This document shows, piece after piece, positions 43,384 to 52,224 of a stretch of DNA of 53,422 nt (position 1 is its first letter; each line of letters begins with the position of its first letter). A program made the position numbers and the translations under genes. The notes under the pieces are model-generated. The model was given only the letters and a program-made list of their open reading frames with translations, did no database searches and was not told the DNA's origin. Origin of the DNA: Coleofasciculus sp. FACHB-T130. GTDB taxonomy: Bacteria > Cyanobacteriota > Cyanobacteriia > Cyanobacteriales > FACHB-T130. Location: contig NZ_JACJOG010000047.1 in assembly GCF_014695375.1 (NCBI RefSeq), positions 1 through 53,422 on the forward strand, in the 5' to 3' direction.

Positions 43384-45255
43384 TTACCAATTACCTAAGG
43401 ACAACTCGGAACTCAAAACACTTAAAATGGGCCAGAGTATGAGAATGCTTAAAACGCTTAATCCTACGAGGATGGTGAGTAAATAAAACTGGGACTGACC
43501 TGTAGCGTTGTACTTTAAGCTTTGCCCACTGAAAATTGTGGCAACGCCAACCAAGTTAACGAATCCATCTACTACATAGCGATCGATCCAAGCATTTAAC
43601 CGGGAAAGTCGGTCAACTGCAAAAACCACACTCACGCGGTAAAGTCGGTCAATATAAAAGTCGTAGGCGAACAAGTCTTGCAGAAATCTGAAGGGAATCC
43701 GAACGGATCTAGACCAAGTTCTGGGTAGATAAATCACGCTTCCTAGAACTGTGCCAATTAAGCCGGAAATCACCAGTAGCAGCAACGCTTGTTGGTTGAG
43801 ATATTCCCAATCAGGCAGCAGTGACAAGCGCTGCATCATCACAGGGACGAGCAGTGTGACTACGATCAAAGACACCATCGGCACAGCCATCGGCCAAGGA
43901 ACCTCTGGTGCCCTGCGAGTTTTTGCCTGGGGTTCGCCTAAGAAAACCAGACGAAACACGCGAGTCAAATTTACGGCGGTCAGGCAGTTAACTAAGAGCA
44001 AGACTGCTACCAGCCAGGGTTGGTTTGTGAAAAAGTCATCAATCCCCAGGCGCAGCGCCCAAAAGCCTCCCAATGGTAAGAGTCCGACTAATCCAGCGCT
44101 GCCGACCAAAAAGGCAGTGGTGGTCGCTGGCATCCGCGACCAGAGACCGCCCATTTCCGTAAGGTTTTGGTTGTTGGTGGTGATGATGATGGAACCGATA
44201 CTCATGAACAATAACGCTTTGGCGATCGCGTGGGCAAACAGCAACATCAGGGCGAAACCTGTCCATTGCAACCCGACGGCGATAAACACCAAACCCAAGT
44301 AAGCGCTGGTGGAATGGGATAAAGCTCGTTTAATATCAATCTGCGCGATCGCCACCAACGAAGCACCAATCGCCGTCATTGTGCCAATCGCCACCAAGGT
44401 CGCCGAAGCCACCGGGGAAAGGATTAAGATTGGCTGGAGTTTAATCAGCACATAAGCACCACAAGCCACCACGACCGAGTTTCGCAAGATTGAAGCCGGG
44501 TTAGGCCCTTCCATCGCCTCATCTAGCCAAAGATGCAGCGGGAATTGGGCACATTTTCCCACCGGCCCAGCAATCAATGCCAATCCTAATAACGTGGATG
44601 TTAATGGCGATAAGGTAGCCGTTTCCGCCCACTCATATAAATCGGGAAAATCCAAGGTTCCTGCTACAGTTGATAGCGCTACCACCCCCATCAATAGCAA
44701 GATGTCTCCCACCCGCTTGGTTAGGAAGGCATCTCGCGCGGCTGTCACCACTAGCGGCTGAGCATACCAGAACCCTACCAGTAAATAGGTGGAAAGGGTC
44801 AGCACTTCCAACAAGGCATAGGTGAGAAACAAAGAGTCGCTAATGGCTAAGCCACTCATCGCCCCTTCAAAAAATCCCATCAAGGCAAAGAAGCGAGCTA
44901 ATGCCCAGTCTTTCTCCATATACCCCAAGGCAAACAGTTGCGCCAGGAGGCTTAAGCCCGTCACTAGCTCCATTGCCCCAACACTTACGGCTGAGATATC
45001 CAAAGCAACGGTCAGATCTAAATCTGCCACCTGTAGCCAATGGAATACAAGCTTTATCGGCTCTTGGTTCCAGGTACTTCTGAAGACAATCGTGCCGTGT
45101 ACAAACGCCAAGATAGTCATCAACAGGTTAAAGTAAGCTGCTGGGCGTGGGCCTGTCCGACGAATAAATCCAGTTGACCACGGCAGGGTAAGAACTGCCC
45201 CCAGTAATCCATAGAAAGGCACCCACCAACTTGTCTGGGTGAGAAACTCTGTCAT
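43384..45255 (-). CDS. ndhF4: NAD(P)H-quinone oxidoreductase subunit NdhF4
   Basis: 623 residues from ATG 45255 (MTEFLTQTSWWVPFYGLLGA); an upstream frame to 45303 is less likely. Many transmembrane helices with the conserved quinone oxidoreductase core FPLHLWLDEAMEGPNPASI and ALSHSTSAYLGLVFIA, and a C-terminal long helix and anchor typical of NdhF. It is the distal proton-pumping subunit of the NDH-1 complex dedicated to CO2 uptake. Its stop codon lies within a TTACCAATTACC repeat, which forms the final GNW codons. Confidence 0.92.
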   Translation of the reverse strand: MTEFLTQTSWWVPFYGLLGAVLTLPWSTGFIRRTGPRPAAYFNLLMTILAFVHGTIVFRSTWNQEPIKLVFHWLQVADLDLTVALDISAVSVGAMELVTGLSLLAQLFALGYMEKDWALARFFALMGFFEGAMSGLAISDSLFLTYALLEVLTLSTYLLVGFWYAQPLVVTAARDAFLTKRVGDILLLMGVVALSTVAGTLDFPDLYEWAETATLSPLTSTLLGLALIAGPVGKCAQFPLHLWLDEAMEGPNPASILRNSVVVACGAYVLIKLQPILILSPVASATLVAIGTMTAIGASLVAIAQIDIKRALSHSTSAYLGLVFIAVGLQWTGFALMLLFAHAIAKALLFMSIGSIIITTNNQNLTEMGGLWSRMPATTTAFLVGSAGLVGLLPLGGFWALRLGIDDFFTNQPWLVAVLLLVNCLTAVNLTRVFRLVFLGEPQAKTRRAPEVPWPMAVPMVSLIVVTLLVPVMMQRLSLLPDWEYLNQQALLLLVISGLIGTVLGSVIYLPRTWSRSVRIPFRFLQDLFAYDFYIDRLYRVSVVFAVDRLSRLNAWIDRYVVDGFVNLVGVATIFSGQSLKYNATGQSQFYLLTILVGLSVLSILILWPILSVLSSELSLGNW

Positions 45256-45928
45256 ATTAGGAAAGCCCTTGCTATTTTCTTCATCAATCGACTTGCTCAC
45301 CAAGAGGCACTCGGAAGTAGTTCCCAGGCAAACTATGGCGATCTTGTAAACGTCAGATTAATAGGTTTATTTTTTTTTCAGTATGACGTTTTTTTGCTGT
45401 AAATTAACACTTGAGAACTCCAAAAATTATTTATACTCATCTTGAACTCTCCTCATAGCTATTAAAAACATCGGTATGTTTACCTACTATACCTGTGTTT
45501 ATAAAGCAAATTTGAAAAATTTATACCTTGAAAAGCTTTCGCTTATTAGTGTCTAATTTTGACACGGACTAAGCCCTAGGAAAGTCTTCATTTTTTTTTG
45601 AAAATCCCCCCCAGTGCGGTTTACAGGAGATAATCCTGTAGACTATTCAAAAGTAATAAAGAAATTATAAAACATAAGGAAGCATTCCAGAAACGGATAA
45701 GCTTTTATTGAACAGAAACGCCATTTTGACGACCGTTAAGTTTTCTTAAACTCTTTAATATAAAAATATCATAATAGTTTATATTGTCAAGTAAGCCTCG
45801 CTTCTCTATGCTTAATGATGCGAGGCTAAGCGATAGTTCTTGAGATGAAAGAATGGGTGTCCTCGTCCAAATTTTACAAGAAGTACAAATTAAGGCGAGT
45901 GTAGGTCCCACTAGGTAGGAGATAATAA
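45256..45928. promoter_or_regulatory. Divergent promoter region between ndhF4 and the ccm operon
   Basis: About 670 bases, strongly AT-rich. An 8-bp inverted repeat AGCCTCGC/GCGAGGCT lies at 45794-45801 and 45820-45827, about 100 bases before ccmK2. Long T and A runs occur near 45370 and 45590. TAGGAGAT about 6 bases before ATG 45929 is the ribosome site. LysR regulators such as CmpR bind similar regions, but no operator could be assigned. Confidence 0.5.
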
Positions 45929-46237
45929 ATGCCAATTGCGGTTGGAATGATTGAGACCAAGGGCTTTCCAGCGATTGTAGAAGCTGCGGATGCGATGGTT
46001 AAAGCGGCTCGAGTTACACTGGTAGGCTATGAAAAAATTGGCAGTGCCCGGGTAACGGTAATTGTTCGGGGGGATGTGTCTGAGGTGCAGGCGTCAGTAT
46101 CCGCCGGAGTGGATGCAGCCAAGCGCGTGAATGGCGGAGAAGTTCTGTCCACTCACATCATTGCGCGTCCTCATGAGAACCTGGAGTATGTGCTACCGAT
46201 TCGATACACGGAAGTTGTCGAACAGTTCCGGACGTAA
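45929..46237 (+). CDS. ccmK2: Carboxysome shell protein CcmK2 type
   Basis: 102 residues, single BMC domain. CcmK hexamers tile the facets of the beta-carboxysome shell. Hallmarks are [33 protein letters not shown] and [20 protein letters not shown]. The pore-loop motif reads KIGSAR instead of KIGSGR in the following paralogue. The short C-terminus (EVVEQFRT) is the CcmK2 form. First gene of the operon. Confidence 0.94.
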   Translation: MPIAVGMIETKGFPAIVEAADAMVKAARVTLVGYEKIGSARVTVIVRGDVSEVQASVSAGVDAAKRVNGGEVLSTHIIARPHENLEYVLPIRYTEVVEQFRT

Positions 46238-46369
46238 GGAGGGTGAAGACGCCAGCAGCGCTCCGGTGGCGGTGTTCCCTTATATATTTTTAGGTCGCGT
46301 CTCAACTCGAAACCCCGAAAAGTCCAAATTTTCAAGTCAAAACACTTAAATTAAGCGAAGGAAGAACTG

Positions 46370-46711
46370 ATGGCAATTGCAGTTGGAATGATTGAAACAC
46401 TAGGCTTTCCTGCCGTTGTGGAAGCTGCGGATGCGATGGTAAAAGCTGCCCGCGTCACGCTAGTGGGTTATGAAAAAATTGGCAGCGGTCGCGTCACCGT
46501 GATCGTTCGGGGAGATGTTTCGGAAGTACAGGCTTCTGTATCGGCGGGCGTTGATTCCGTAAAGCGAGTGAATGGCGGTCAAGTACTGTCCACTCACATT
46601 ATTGCGCGTCCCCACGAGAACCTGGAGTACGTTCTGCCCATTCGTTACACGGAAGCTGTTGAACAATTCCGGGAAAGTGTTAGTGGCATTCGTCCTTTCA
46701 ATAGGCCGTAA
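46370..46711 (+). CDS. ccmK1: Carboxysome shell protein CcmK1 type
   Basis: 113 residues, single BMC domain, with pore motif KIGSGR. It is nearly identical to the upstream CcmK but has the C-terminal extension [16 protein letters not shown], typical of CcmK1. It probably forms hexamers, alone or mixed with CcmK2. The spacer of 132 bases between the two carries its own purine-rich ribosome site (GAAGGAAG near 46360). Confidence 0.94.
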   Translation: MAIAVGMIETLGFPAVVEAADAMVKAARVTLVGYEKIGSGRVTVIVRGDVSEVQASVSAGVDSVKRVNGGQVLSTHIIARPHENLEYVLPIRYTEAVEQFRESVSGIRPFNRP

Positions 46712-46771
46712 GATTAGGTCATGGGTAAGGGGTAATGGGTCATCGGTAATGGGAAAAGACCTTTTTCCCAA

Positions 46772-46783
46772 TTACCAATTACC
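46772..46783. repeat. TTACCAATTACC dispersed repeat
   Basis: The same 12-mer occurs at 4584-4595, 4619-4630 and 43384-43395. Here it sits in a larger inverted repeat (GGTAATGGG/CCCAATTACC) between ccmK1 and ccmL, which could form a hairpin in the operon mRNA. Confidence 0.75.
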
Positions 46784-46812
46784 TTGTTTCCTTTTTTCCC
46801 CAATTACCGATC

Positions 46813-47115
46813 ATGCAAATTGCCAAAGTTCGTGGCACGGTTGTTAGCACCCATAAAGAGCCTGGCCTTCGAGGCGTCAAGCTATTGCTGTTGCAATTTA
46901 TTGATGAAGAGGGGCAGATCCTACCCCAATACGAGGTAGCTGGCGATCAGGTAGGCGCTGGTATAGATGAGTGGGTTCTGGTTAGCCGTGGGAGTGCTGC
47001 CCGGATTGTAGATGGCAGCGAAAAGCGTCCTCTCGATGCGATGGTGGTGGCGATTATTGACACGGTCAGTGTAGACAATCGCCTCCTGTACAGCAAGAAA
47101 GAACAATATCGTTAG
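46813..47115 (+). CDS. ccmL: Carboxysome shell vertex protein CcmL
   Basis: 100 residues, EutN/CcmL fold. CcmL pentamers cap the vertices of the icosahedral shell. Hallmarks are [40 protein letters not shown] and [13 protein letters not shown]. Length is normal. Confidence 0.96.
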   Translation: MQIAKVRGTVVSTHKEPGLRGVKLLLLQFIDEEGQILPQYEVAGDQVGAGIDEWVLVSRGSAARIVDGSEKRPLDAMVVAIIDTVSVDNRLLYSKKEQYR

Positions 47116-47146
47116 TTACTTTGTTCAGTTAGTGAGGTTTAGAGAT

Positions 47147-49174
47147 ATGGCAGCCCGCAGCTTTGCGGCTCCCCCGACCCCTTGGTCAAAAAGTTTGGCG
47201 GAACCGAAGATTGACGCAAGCGCTTACGTGCATTCTTTTTCCAACATTATTGGAGATGTGCGGATTGGCCCTCAGGTGTTAATTGCACCGGGAACTTCGA
47301 TCCGAGCTGATGAAGGAGCGCCATTCTACATCGGCGAAGGCACGAATATCCAAGATGGTGTCGTGGTTCACGGTTTGGAACAAGGTCGAGTCGTTGGGGA
47401 TGACAATCAGGAATACTCGGTGTGGGTCGGGAAGAATGCTTCCTTAACCCATATGTCTTTGATTCACGGCCCCGCTTATGTTGGGGATAATTGCTTTATT
47501 GGCTTCCGCTCTACGGTATTTAACGCTAGGGTGGGCAAAGGCTGCATTGTGATGATGCACGCCTTGATTCAGGATGTAGAGATTCCTCCAGGAAAGTATG
47601 TACCTTCGGGAGCGGTGATTACCAATCAGCAGCAAGCTGACCGCTTATCGGATGTGCAAGCACAAGATACCGACTTTAGCCGTCATGTCGTTGGGATTAA
47701 TGAGGCACTAAGAGCTGGCTATCTGTGTGCTGGAGATACTGCGTGTATTACACCTATTCGGGATGAGATGAGTCAACCCAACCAAGGTGGGCGCGATCGC
47801 CGTGCAGCTACACCAGCCTCGACGAGTGCCTCTTTTAGCGGTGACTTGGCACAACAAGTGCAAAGCCTGCTGAATCAAGGCTACAAGATTAGTACCGAAT
47901 ATGCGAACGAACGCCGCTTCCGCACCAGTTCCTGGACGAGTGGGAAAGCAATCGAAGCCCGGTCGGCATCGGAAGCGATCGCAGCTTTAGAAGCAATCGT
48001 AGCCGAACACCCAGGGGAATACGTGCGCTTAATTGGCATTGACTCCAAAGCCAAGCGACGGGTGCTAGAGCAAATTATCCAACGTCCCGACGGGCAGGCA
48101 CCCACACAAGCCAAAGCAACTAAAACTGCTAACACTAAATCTAATAACGGTAGCACCCAATCACCCGCTAACACCGCTAGCTTCCAGGGTGGGGACTTGG
48201 CACAACAAGTGCAAAGCCTGCTGAATCAAGGCTACAAGATTAGTACCGAATATGCGAACGAACGCCGCTTCCGCACCAGTTCCTGGACAAGTGGTAAGGC
48301 AATCGAAGCTCGGTCAGCGTCAGAAGCGATCGCAGCGTTAGAAGCGATCGTAGCCGAACACCCAGGGGAATACGTGCGCTTGATTGGCATCGACTCCAAA
48401 GCCAAGCGACGGGTGCTAGAGCAAATTATCCAACGTCCCGGCGGGCAGGCACCCACACAAGCCAAAGCAACTAAAACTGCTAACACTAAATCTAACAACG
48501 GTAGCGCTCAATCACCGGCTAACACCGCTAGCGCACAGCTCGGCGGCGACTTGGCACAACAAGTGCAAAGCCTGCTGAATCAAGGCTACAAGATTAGTAC
48601 CGAATATGCGAACGAACGCCGCTTCCGCACCAGTTCCTGGACGAGTGGGAAAGCAATCGAAGCTCGGTCGGCATCGGAAGCGATCGCAGCTTTAGAAGCA
48701 ATCGTAGCCGAACACCCAGGGGAATACGTGCGCTTAATTGGCATTGACTCCAAAGCCAAGCGACGGGTGCTAGAGCAAATTATCCAACGTCCCGACGGCG
48801 CACCTACGGCGAAGGGTGCCAACACTGCCCCAGGCAATAGTTCAACAGCTAAGAGTTCAACAGCCAGCGCTCCGCAGATTGAAAACAGTTCTCTGTTAAA
48901 TTCAGAAGCGATTGAGCAGGTGCGAAATATATTGGCTCAAGGCTACAAGATTGGCACGGAACACGCCGATGAGCGCCGCTTCCGCACCAGTTCTTGGCAC
49001 ACTTGCTCTCCGATTGAAACAAATCGGGAAGTAGAAGCGATCGCTGCTTTGGAAGCTTGCATGGCTAGCCACGCCGGAGAGTACGTGCGCTTCTTTGGAA
49101 TTGACCCCAAAGCCAAGCGTCGCGTCAACAAACCGTTGCTGATTCAACAGCCAGCGAAGAGCGGTAGCCGCTAG
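47147..49174 (+). CDS. ccmM: Carboxysome assembly protein CcmM (gamma-carbonic-anhydrase plus four Rubisco SSU-like modules)
   Basis: 675 residues from ATG 47147, with GAGG about nine bases upstream; a GTG at 47132 is less likely because CcmM begins MA(A/V)RS. Residues 1-200 are a gamma-carbonic anhydrase beta-helix with the metal histidines in [14 protein letters not shown] and MMHALIQ, and the Cys pair in [12 protein letters not shown] that forms the disulfide in active CcmM. Four SSU-like modules follow, starting near residues 233, 350, 468 and 586. They link Rubisco into the carboxysome. Modules 1-3 are nearly identical; module 4 is divergent. A shorter CcmM35-like form could start at an internal codon such as ATG 47768. 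Confidence 0.96.
   Translation: MAARSFAAPPTPWSKSLAEPKIDASAYVHSFSNIIGDVRIGPQVLIAPGTSIRADEGAPFYIGEGTNIQDGVVVHGLEQGRVVGDDNQEYSVWVGKNASLTHMSLIHGPAYVGDNCFIGFRSTVFNARVGKGCIVMMHALIQDVEIPPGKYVPSGAVITNQQQADRLSDVQAQDTDFSRHVVGINEALRAGYLCAGDTACITPIRDEMSQPNQGGRDRRAATPASTSASFSGDLAQQVQSLLNQGYKISTEYANERRFRTSSWTSGKAIEARSASEAIAALEAIVAEHPGEYVRLIGIDSKAKRRVLEQIIQRPDGQAPTQAKATKTANTKSNNGSTQSPANTASFQGGDLAQQVQSLLNQGYKISTEYANERRFRTSSWTSGKAIEARSASEAIAALEAIVAEHPGEYVRLIGIDSKAKRRVLEQIIQRPGGQAPTQAKATKTANTKSNNGSAQSPANTASAQLGGDLAQQVQSLLNQGYKISTEYANERRFRTSSWTSGKAIEARSASEAIAALEAIVAEHPGEYVRLIGIDSKAKRRVLEQIIQRPDGAPTAKGANTAPGNSSTAKSSTASAPQIENSSLLNSEAIEQVRNILAQGYKIGTEHADERRFRTSSWHTCSPIETNREVEAIAALEACMASHAGEYVRFFGIDPKAKRRVNKPLLIQQPAKSGSR
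47843..48798 (+). repeat. Three near-identical 351-354-bp repeats encoding CcmM SSU-like modules 1-3
   Basis: Repeat starts at 47843, 48194 and 48548. The repeats include most of the linkers (CCCACACAAGCCAAAGCAAC occurs in linkers 1 and 2). The low divergence means recent duplication or gene conversion. Confidence 0.92.
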
Positions 49175-49314
49175 AACAAGGATGAAGAATGTAAGGATGA
49201 AGAATGAAAAATTTCATTCTTCATCCTTTAGCAGGGATGAAGGGTAAAAAAGAAAAATTCAATTCTTGTTCCTTCAGCCAAAAGTTATTTCGCCACTCCT
49301 TACTTTCTAGCCCC

Positions 49315-49986
49315 ATGCACTTGCCGCTACTGCCGCCACTTGGCAACTCTCAAGTTTATGTGAAAGGGGATGTAAGCATTGATGACGGTGCTGCGATCGG
49401 TCCGGGAGCAATCCTGCAAGCAGCTCCAGACAGTAAAATTATCATTGCTGCGGGTGTCTGCATCGGCATGGGAACCATTCTTCATGCCTACGAAGGCACC
49501 ATAGAAGTGGAAACAGGGGCAGTATTGGGAGCTGGCGTCCTTGTCGTCGGCAAAAGCAAGATTGGTGCGAATGCCTGTATCGGTTCCACGACGACGGTTT
49601 TTAACAGTAACGTGGAGTCTTGGCAAGTCGTGCCACCGGGTTCTCTGTTCGGAGATAACACTCGTCAAATTGCCGATACTCCAACTGCTGATACCCCAAC
49701 TGCCGACACCCCAACTGCCGCTTCCAGCGAGGCTGTTTTAGATCCGCAAGTCAACCAAGAGGACGTCCCCGCAGCATCCACTGGCGAGGAAACTCAAAAT
49801 GGGCAAGCGATCGCTTCTACTCTCTCCACATCCAGCAGCGAAGACACCCCGAACGAGCTAACGCCGCCATCTCCAACCGCTGGGACTCCAGTCTATGGAC
49901 AAGCGAACCTCAATCGGCTGCTGACGACTTTGTTTCCTCACTATAAATCCGCCAACCACCCCCCCAAAGACACTCAAAGTTCATAG
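49315..49986 (+). CDS. ccmN: Carboxysome adaptor protein CcmN
   Basis: 223 residues from ATG 49315 (MHLPLLPPLGNSQVYVKGDV). A left-handed beta-helix (bacterial hexapeptide repeats) spans about 15-115. A linker rich in T, P, A and D includes ADTPT repeated three times. The C-terminal amphipathic encapsulation peptide VYGQANLNRLLTTLFPHYK binds the CcmK shell, while the beta-helix binds CcmM. A longer frame starts at 49204 but its N-terminus is not family-like and is part of a directly repeated sequence (AAAATTTCATTC type). Confidence 0.93.
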   Translation: MHLPLLPPLGNSQVYVKGDVSIDDGAAIGPGAILQAAPDSKIIIAAGVCIGMGTILHAYEGTIEVETGAVLGAGVLVVGKSKIGANACIGSTTTVFNSNVESWQVVPPGSLFGDNTRQIADTPTADTPTADTPTAASSEAVLDPQVNQEDVPAASTGEETQNGQAIASTLSTSSSEDTPNELTPPSPTAGTPVYGQANLNRLLTTLFPHYKSANHPPKDTQSS

Positions 49987-50088
49987 TTTTGACTTTTGGC
50001 AGTTATCAGCACTAGCAATTATCAACTAATCTGTGACTGTGGGCATACTAAAGTTAGGCGCAAGAATAGTTTCTCTGGGAGGTCATCG

Positions 50089-50853
50089 GTGGAGGTACAA
50101 CAGCCAGGACTGGCTCGATTTGAGCGGCAAAGTCAATCCAAAAGCTTTAAAGACACTGCTTTGGGCATGGTTTCGACTCAGAGTTTCCCTGCGATCATCG
50201 GCTGTGCCGATATGATGCTGAAGTCCGCTGGGGTAACGCTCATCGGGTTTGAGAAAATTGGTAGTGGTTACTGTACTGCGATTGTCCGAGGTGGCATTGC
50301 CGATGTCCGTTTAGCCGTCGAAGCGGGTGCCCAGACTGCCGAACAGTTTGGTCAGTATATTTCCTCTTCGGTGATTCCTCGCCCCCTGCCAAATTTGGAA
50401 GTCATTTTTCCGCTTGGGAAACACTTATCCCAACTTACCGATAACAACGGTTACAGCCGTCTCAGCAATCAAGCAGTTGGTTTATTAGAAACGCGGGGCT
50501 TTCCGGCGATGGTTGGAGCTTGTGACGCCATGCTCAAAGCAGCAGAAGTGTATCTGTCTTCCTACGAAACGATTGGCGGTGGTTTATGTACCGCGATTAT
50601 TCGGGGTTCCGTGGCAGATGTCGCCGTGGCTGTCGAAGCGGGGATGCAAGAAGCCGAGAGGATTGGGGAATTTAATTCTTTAATGGTGATTCCTCGACCG
50701 TTGGACGACCTGGAGCAATGCCTGCCTGCGGCGGCTTGTTGGATAGAGGAGAAACCCCAACCCCTGAAATTGCCAGTCGCTATCAAGGAACAGGAAAAAC
50801 AGCTGGTGGAATTGCCAGATTTAGCTAAGCTACCAATTCAGGTTCAAGAATAA
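50089..50853 (+). CDS. ccmO: Carboxysome shell protein CcmO (double BMC domain)
   Basis: 254 residues with two BMC domains (ALGMVSTQSFPAIIGCADMM and AVGLLETRGFPAMVGACDAM) and pore-type loops KIGSG and TIGGG. CcmO is a tandem-BMC shell protein required for carboxysome assembly. The start is a GTG at 50089 because GGGAGG lies at 50077-50082, a six-base spacing, and the residues before it do not resemble the family. A TTG at 49996 would add 31 residues. Confidence 0.92.
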   Translation: MEVQQPGLARFERQSQSKSFKDTALGMVSTQSFPAIIGCADMMLKSAGVTLIGFEKIGSGYCTAIVRGGIADVRLAVEAGAQTAEQFGQYISSSVIPRPLPNLEVIFPLGKHLSQLTDNNGYSRLSNQAVGLLETRGFPAMVGACDAMLKAAEVYLSSYETIGGGLCTAIIRGSVADVAVAVEAGMQEAERIGEFNSLMVIPRPLDDLEQCLPAAACWIEEKPQPLKLPVAIKEQEKQLVELPDLAKLPIQVQE

Positions 50854-51149
50854 TTTAAATCTTAGATTGTGAATGTAGCACTCAGTAGAGAGGCTGAAAA
50901 TTTCAGCCATAGGGAAAGCGTTGCACATTTATGACTCTGATGTTTGGGGGAAATCAGCCTGCAAAACACAGGATGAAAATGAATGATAACTTCCCAAACC
51001 AAGCATCAAGTAAATGTACAACGCCTTTAGGAAGGAAGACTGTTACTTTGTTCAGTGATTCAATCATAACCTTGAATCTTCATGGATAAAAGGTATTATT
51101 TGCGATAGGTACAATAGAGTTTTATCTATAACTGGCAGGAGAAGGGCGT
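50854..51149. other. Spacer between ccmO and the LysR gene
   Basis: About 300 bases. No gene. Contains AGGAGAAGGG just before the TTG start of the LysR gene; no strong terminator was recognised after ccmO. Confidence 0.4.
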
Positions 51150-52073
51150 TTGAAGCAGGCAACGCTACACCAGTTGAAGGTTTTTGAAGTGGTTGCTCGC
51201 CACGGGAGCTTTACCCGTGCGGCAGAAGAACTATTTCTCACCCAGCCTACTGTCTCTATGCAGGTGAAGCAACTCACCAAGGCTGTTGGGACACCGCTGT
51301 TTGAGCAGGTGGGCAAGCGCCTTTATCTTACAGACGCCGGACGCGAACTGATGGTAACGTGCCGGGAAGTCTTCGAGCGATTAGCTCAATTTGAGATGAC
51401 TCTGGCTGAAATGAAAGGGCTGAAACAGGGAAATTTGCGGTTGAGTGTGATTACAACCACGAAGTATTTTATCCCGCGTTTATTAGGGCCATTTTGCCAG
51501 CGTTATCCGGGAATTGATATCGCCCTCCAAGTGACGAATCACGAGCGGATTCTGAGCCGTATGAGCGAGAATCTAGACGATTTGTATATTCTGAGCCAAA
51601 TACCAGATCATCTGGATATCCGCTGCCACCCGTTTCTAGAAAACCCGTTGGTGGTGTTGGCACCTATCAATCATCCACTGGCTCAGCAAAAAAATATCCC
51701 TCTCTCTAGTCTGACGGGTGAGCCGTTTATTATGCGCGAGGCAGGATCGGGGACGCGCTCATCGGTGCAAAATTTATTCGAGCGGCATGAGGTTGCGGTG
51801 AAAGTCCGGTTGGAGTTGGGGAGTAATGAAGCGATCAAGCAAGCGATCGCAGGTGGCTTAGGGATCTCTGTCTTATCTCGCCACACGCTAGGGCTGGATG
51901 GTGTCAGCAGCGAACTCACTATCCTTGATGTGGAGGGTTTTCCCATTAGCCGTCATTGGTATATCGCTTATCCGGCTGGCAAACAACTCTCCGTTGTCGC
52001 TCGCACGTTTTTTGATTATCTCTTGGAAGAAGCGAAGCGAATTGCGGGGGAGACACCGGCAAGTAGTAATTAG
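51150..52073 (+). CDS. cmpR: LysR-family regulator, CmpR-like
   Basis: 307 residues, starting at TTG 51150 with AGGAGAAGGG upstream. The winged helix-turn-helix is TLHQLKVFEVVARHGSFTRA through TQPTVSMQVKQLTKAVG. The effector domain contains KYFIPRLLGPFCQRYPGIDI, EPFIMREAGSGTRSSV and SNEAIKQAIAGGLGISVL. This closely resembles CmpR/CbbR regulators of inorganic carbon genes, which respond to 2-phosphoglycolate or ribulose bisphosphate. Its place after the ccm operon supports a role in carbon regulation. The cmpR symbol is by resemblance. Confidence 0.85.
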   Translation: MKQATLHQLKVFEVVARHGSFTRAAEELFLTQPTVSMQVKQLTKAVGTPLFEQVGKRLYLTDAGRELMVTCREVFERLAQFEMTLAEMKGLKQGNLRLSVITTTKYFIPRLLGPFCQRYPGIDIALQVTNHERILSRMSENLDDLYILSQIPDHLDIRCHPFLENPLVVLAPINHPLAQQKNIPLSSLTGEPFIMREAGSGTRSSVQNLFERHEVAVKVRLELGSNEAIKQAIAGGLGISVLSRHTLGLDGVSSELTILDVEGFPISRHWYIAYPAGKQLSVVARTFFDYLLEEAKRIAGETPASSN

Positions 52074-52224
52074 ATTTTCTGGGAAGCATTTGCCGTAAAG
52101 ACTTAGCTGGAATTAAACCGGGGATAGGTGTATAGAAACACGAAATGCTGAAGTATTCGCGCCGCTTCAGTTATAGGCGACCCAATTGAGCCTACCCAAC
52201 GCCGCTTAGGTAAAGGATGAAACG

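Noticed and set aside
47843-48798. Could the regular repeats be a CRISPR array?
   Set aside because: Unit length is about 350 bases and the repeats code for protein modules; there are no short repeats with variable spacers and no cas genes.
47881-49147. Several 80-97-codon minus-strand frames with similar sequence
   Set aside because: Antisense shadows of the CcmM SSU-like repeats.
49204-49314. Upstream extension of ccmN to 49204
   Set aside because: The extra 37 residues come from a short direct repeat and do not match the CcmN N-terminus; ATG 49315 gives the family start.
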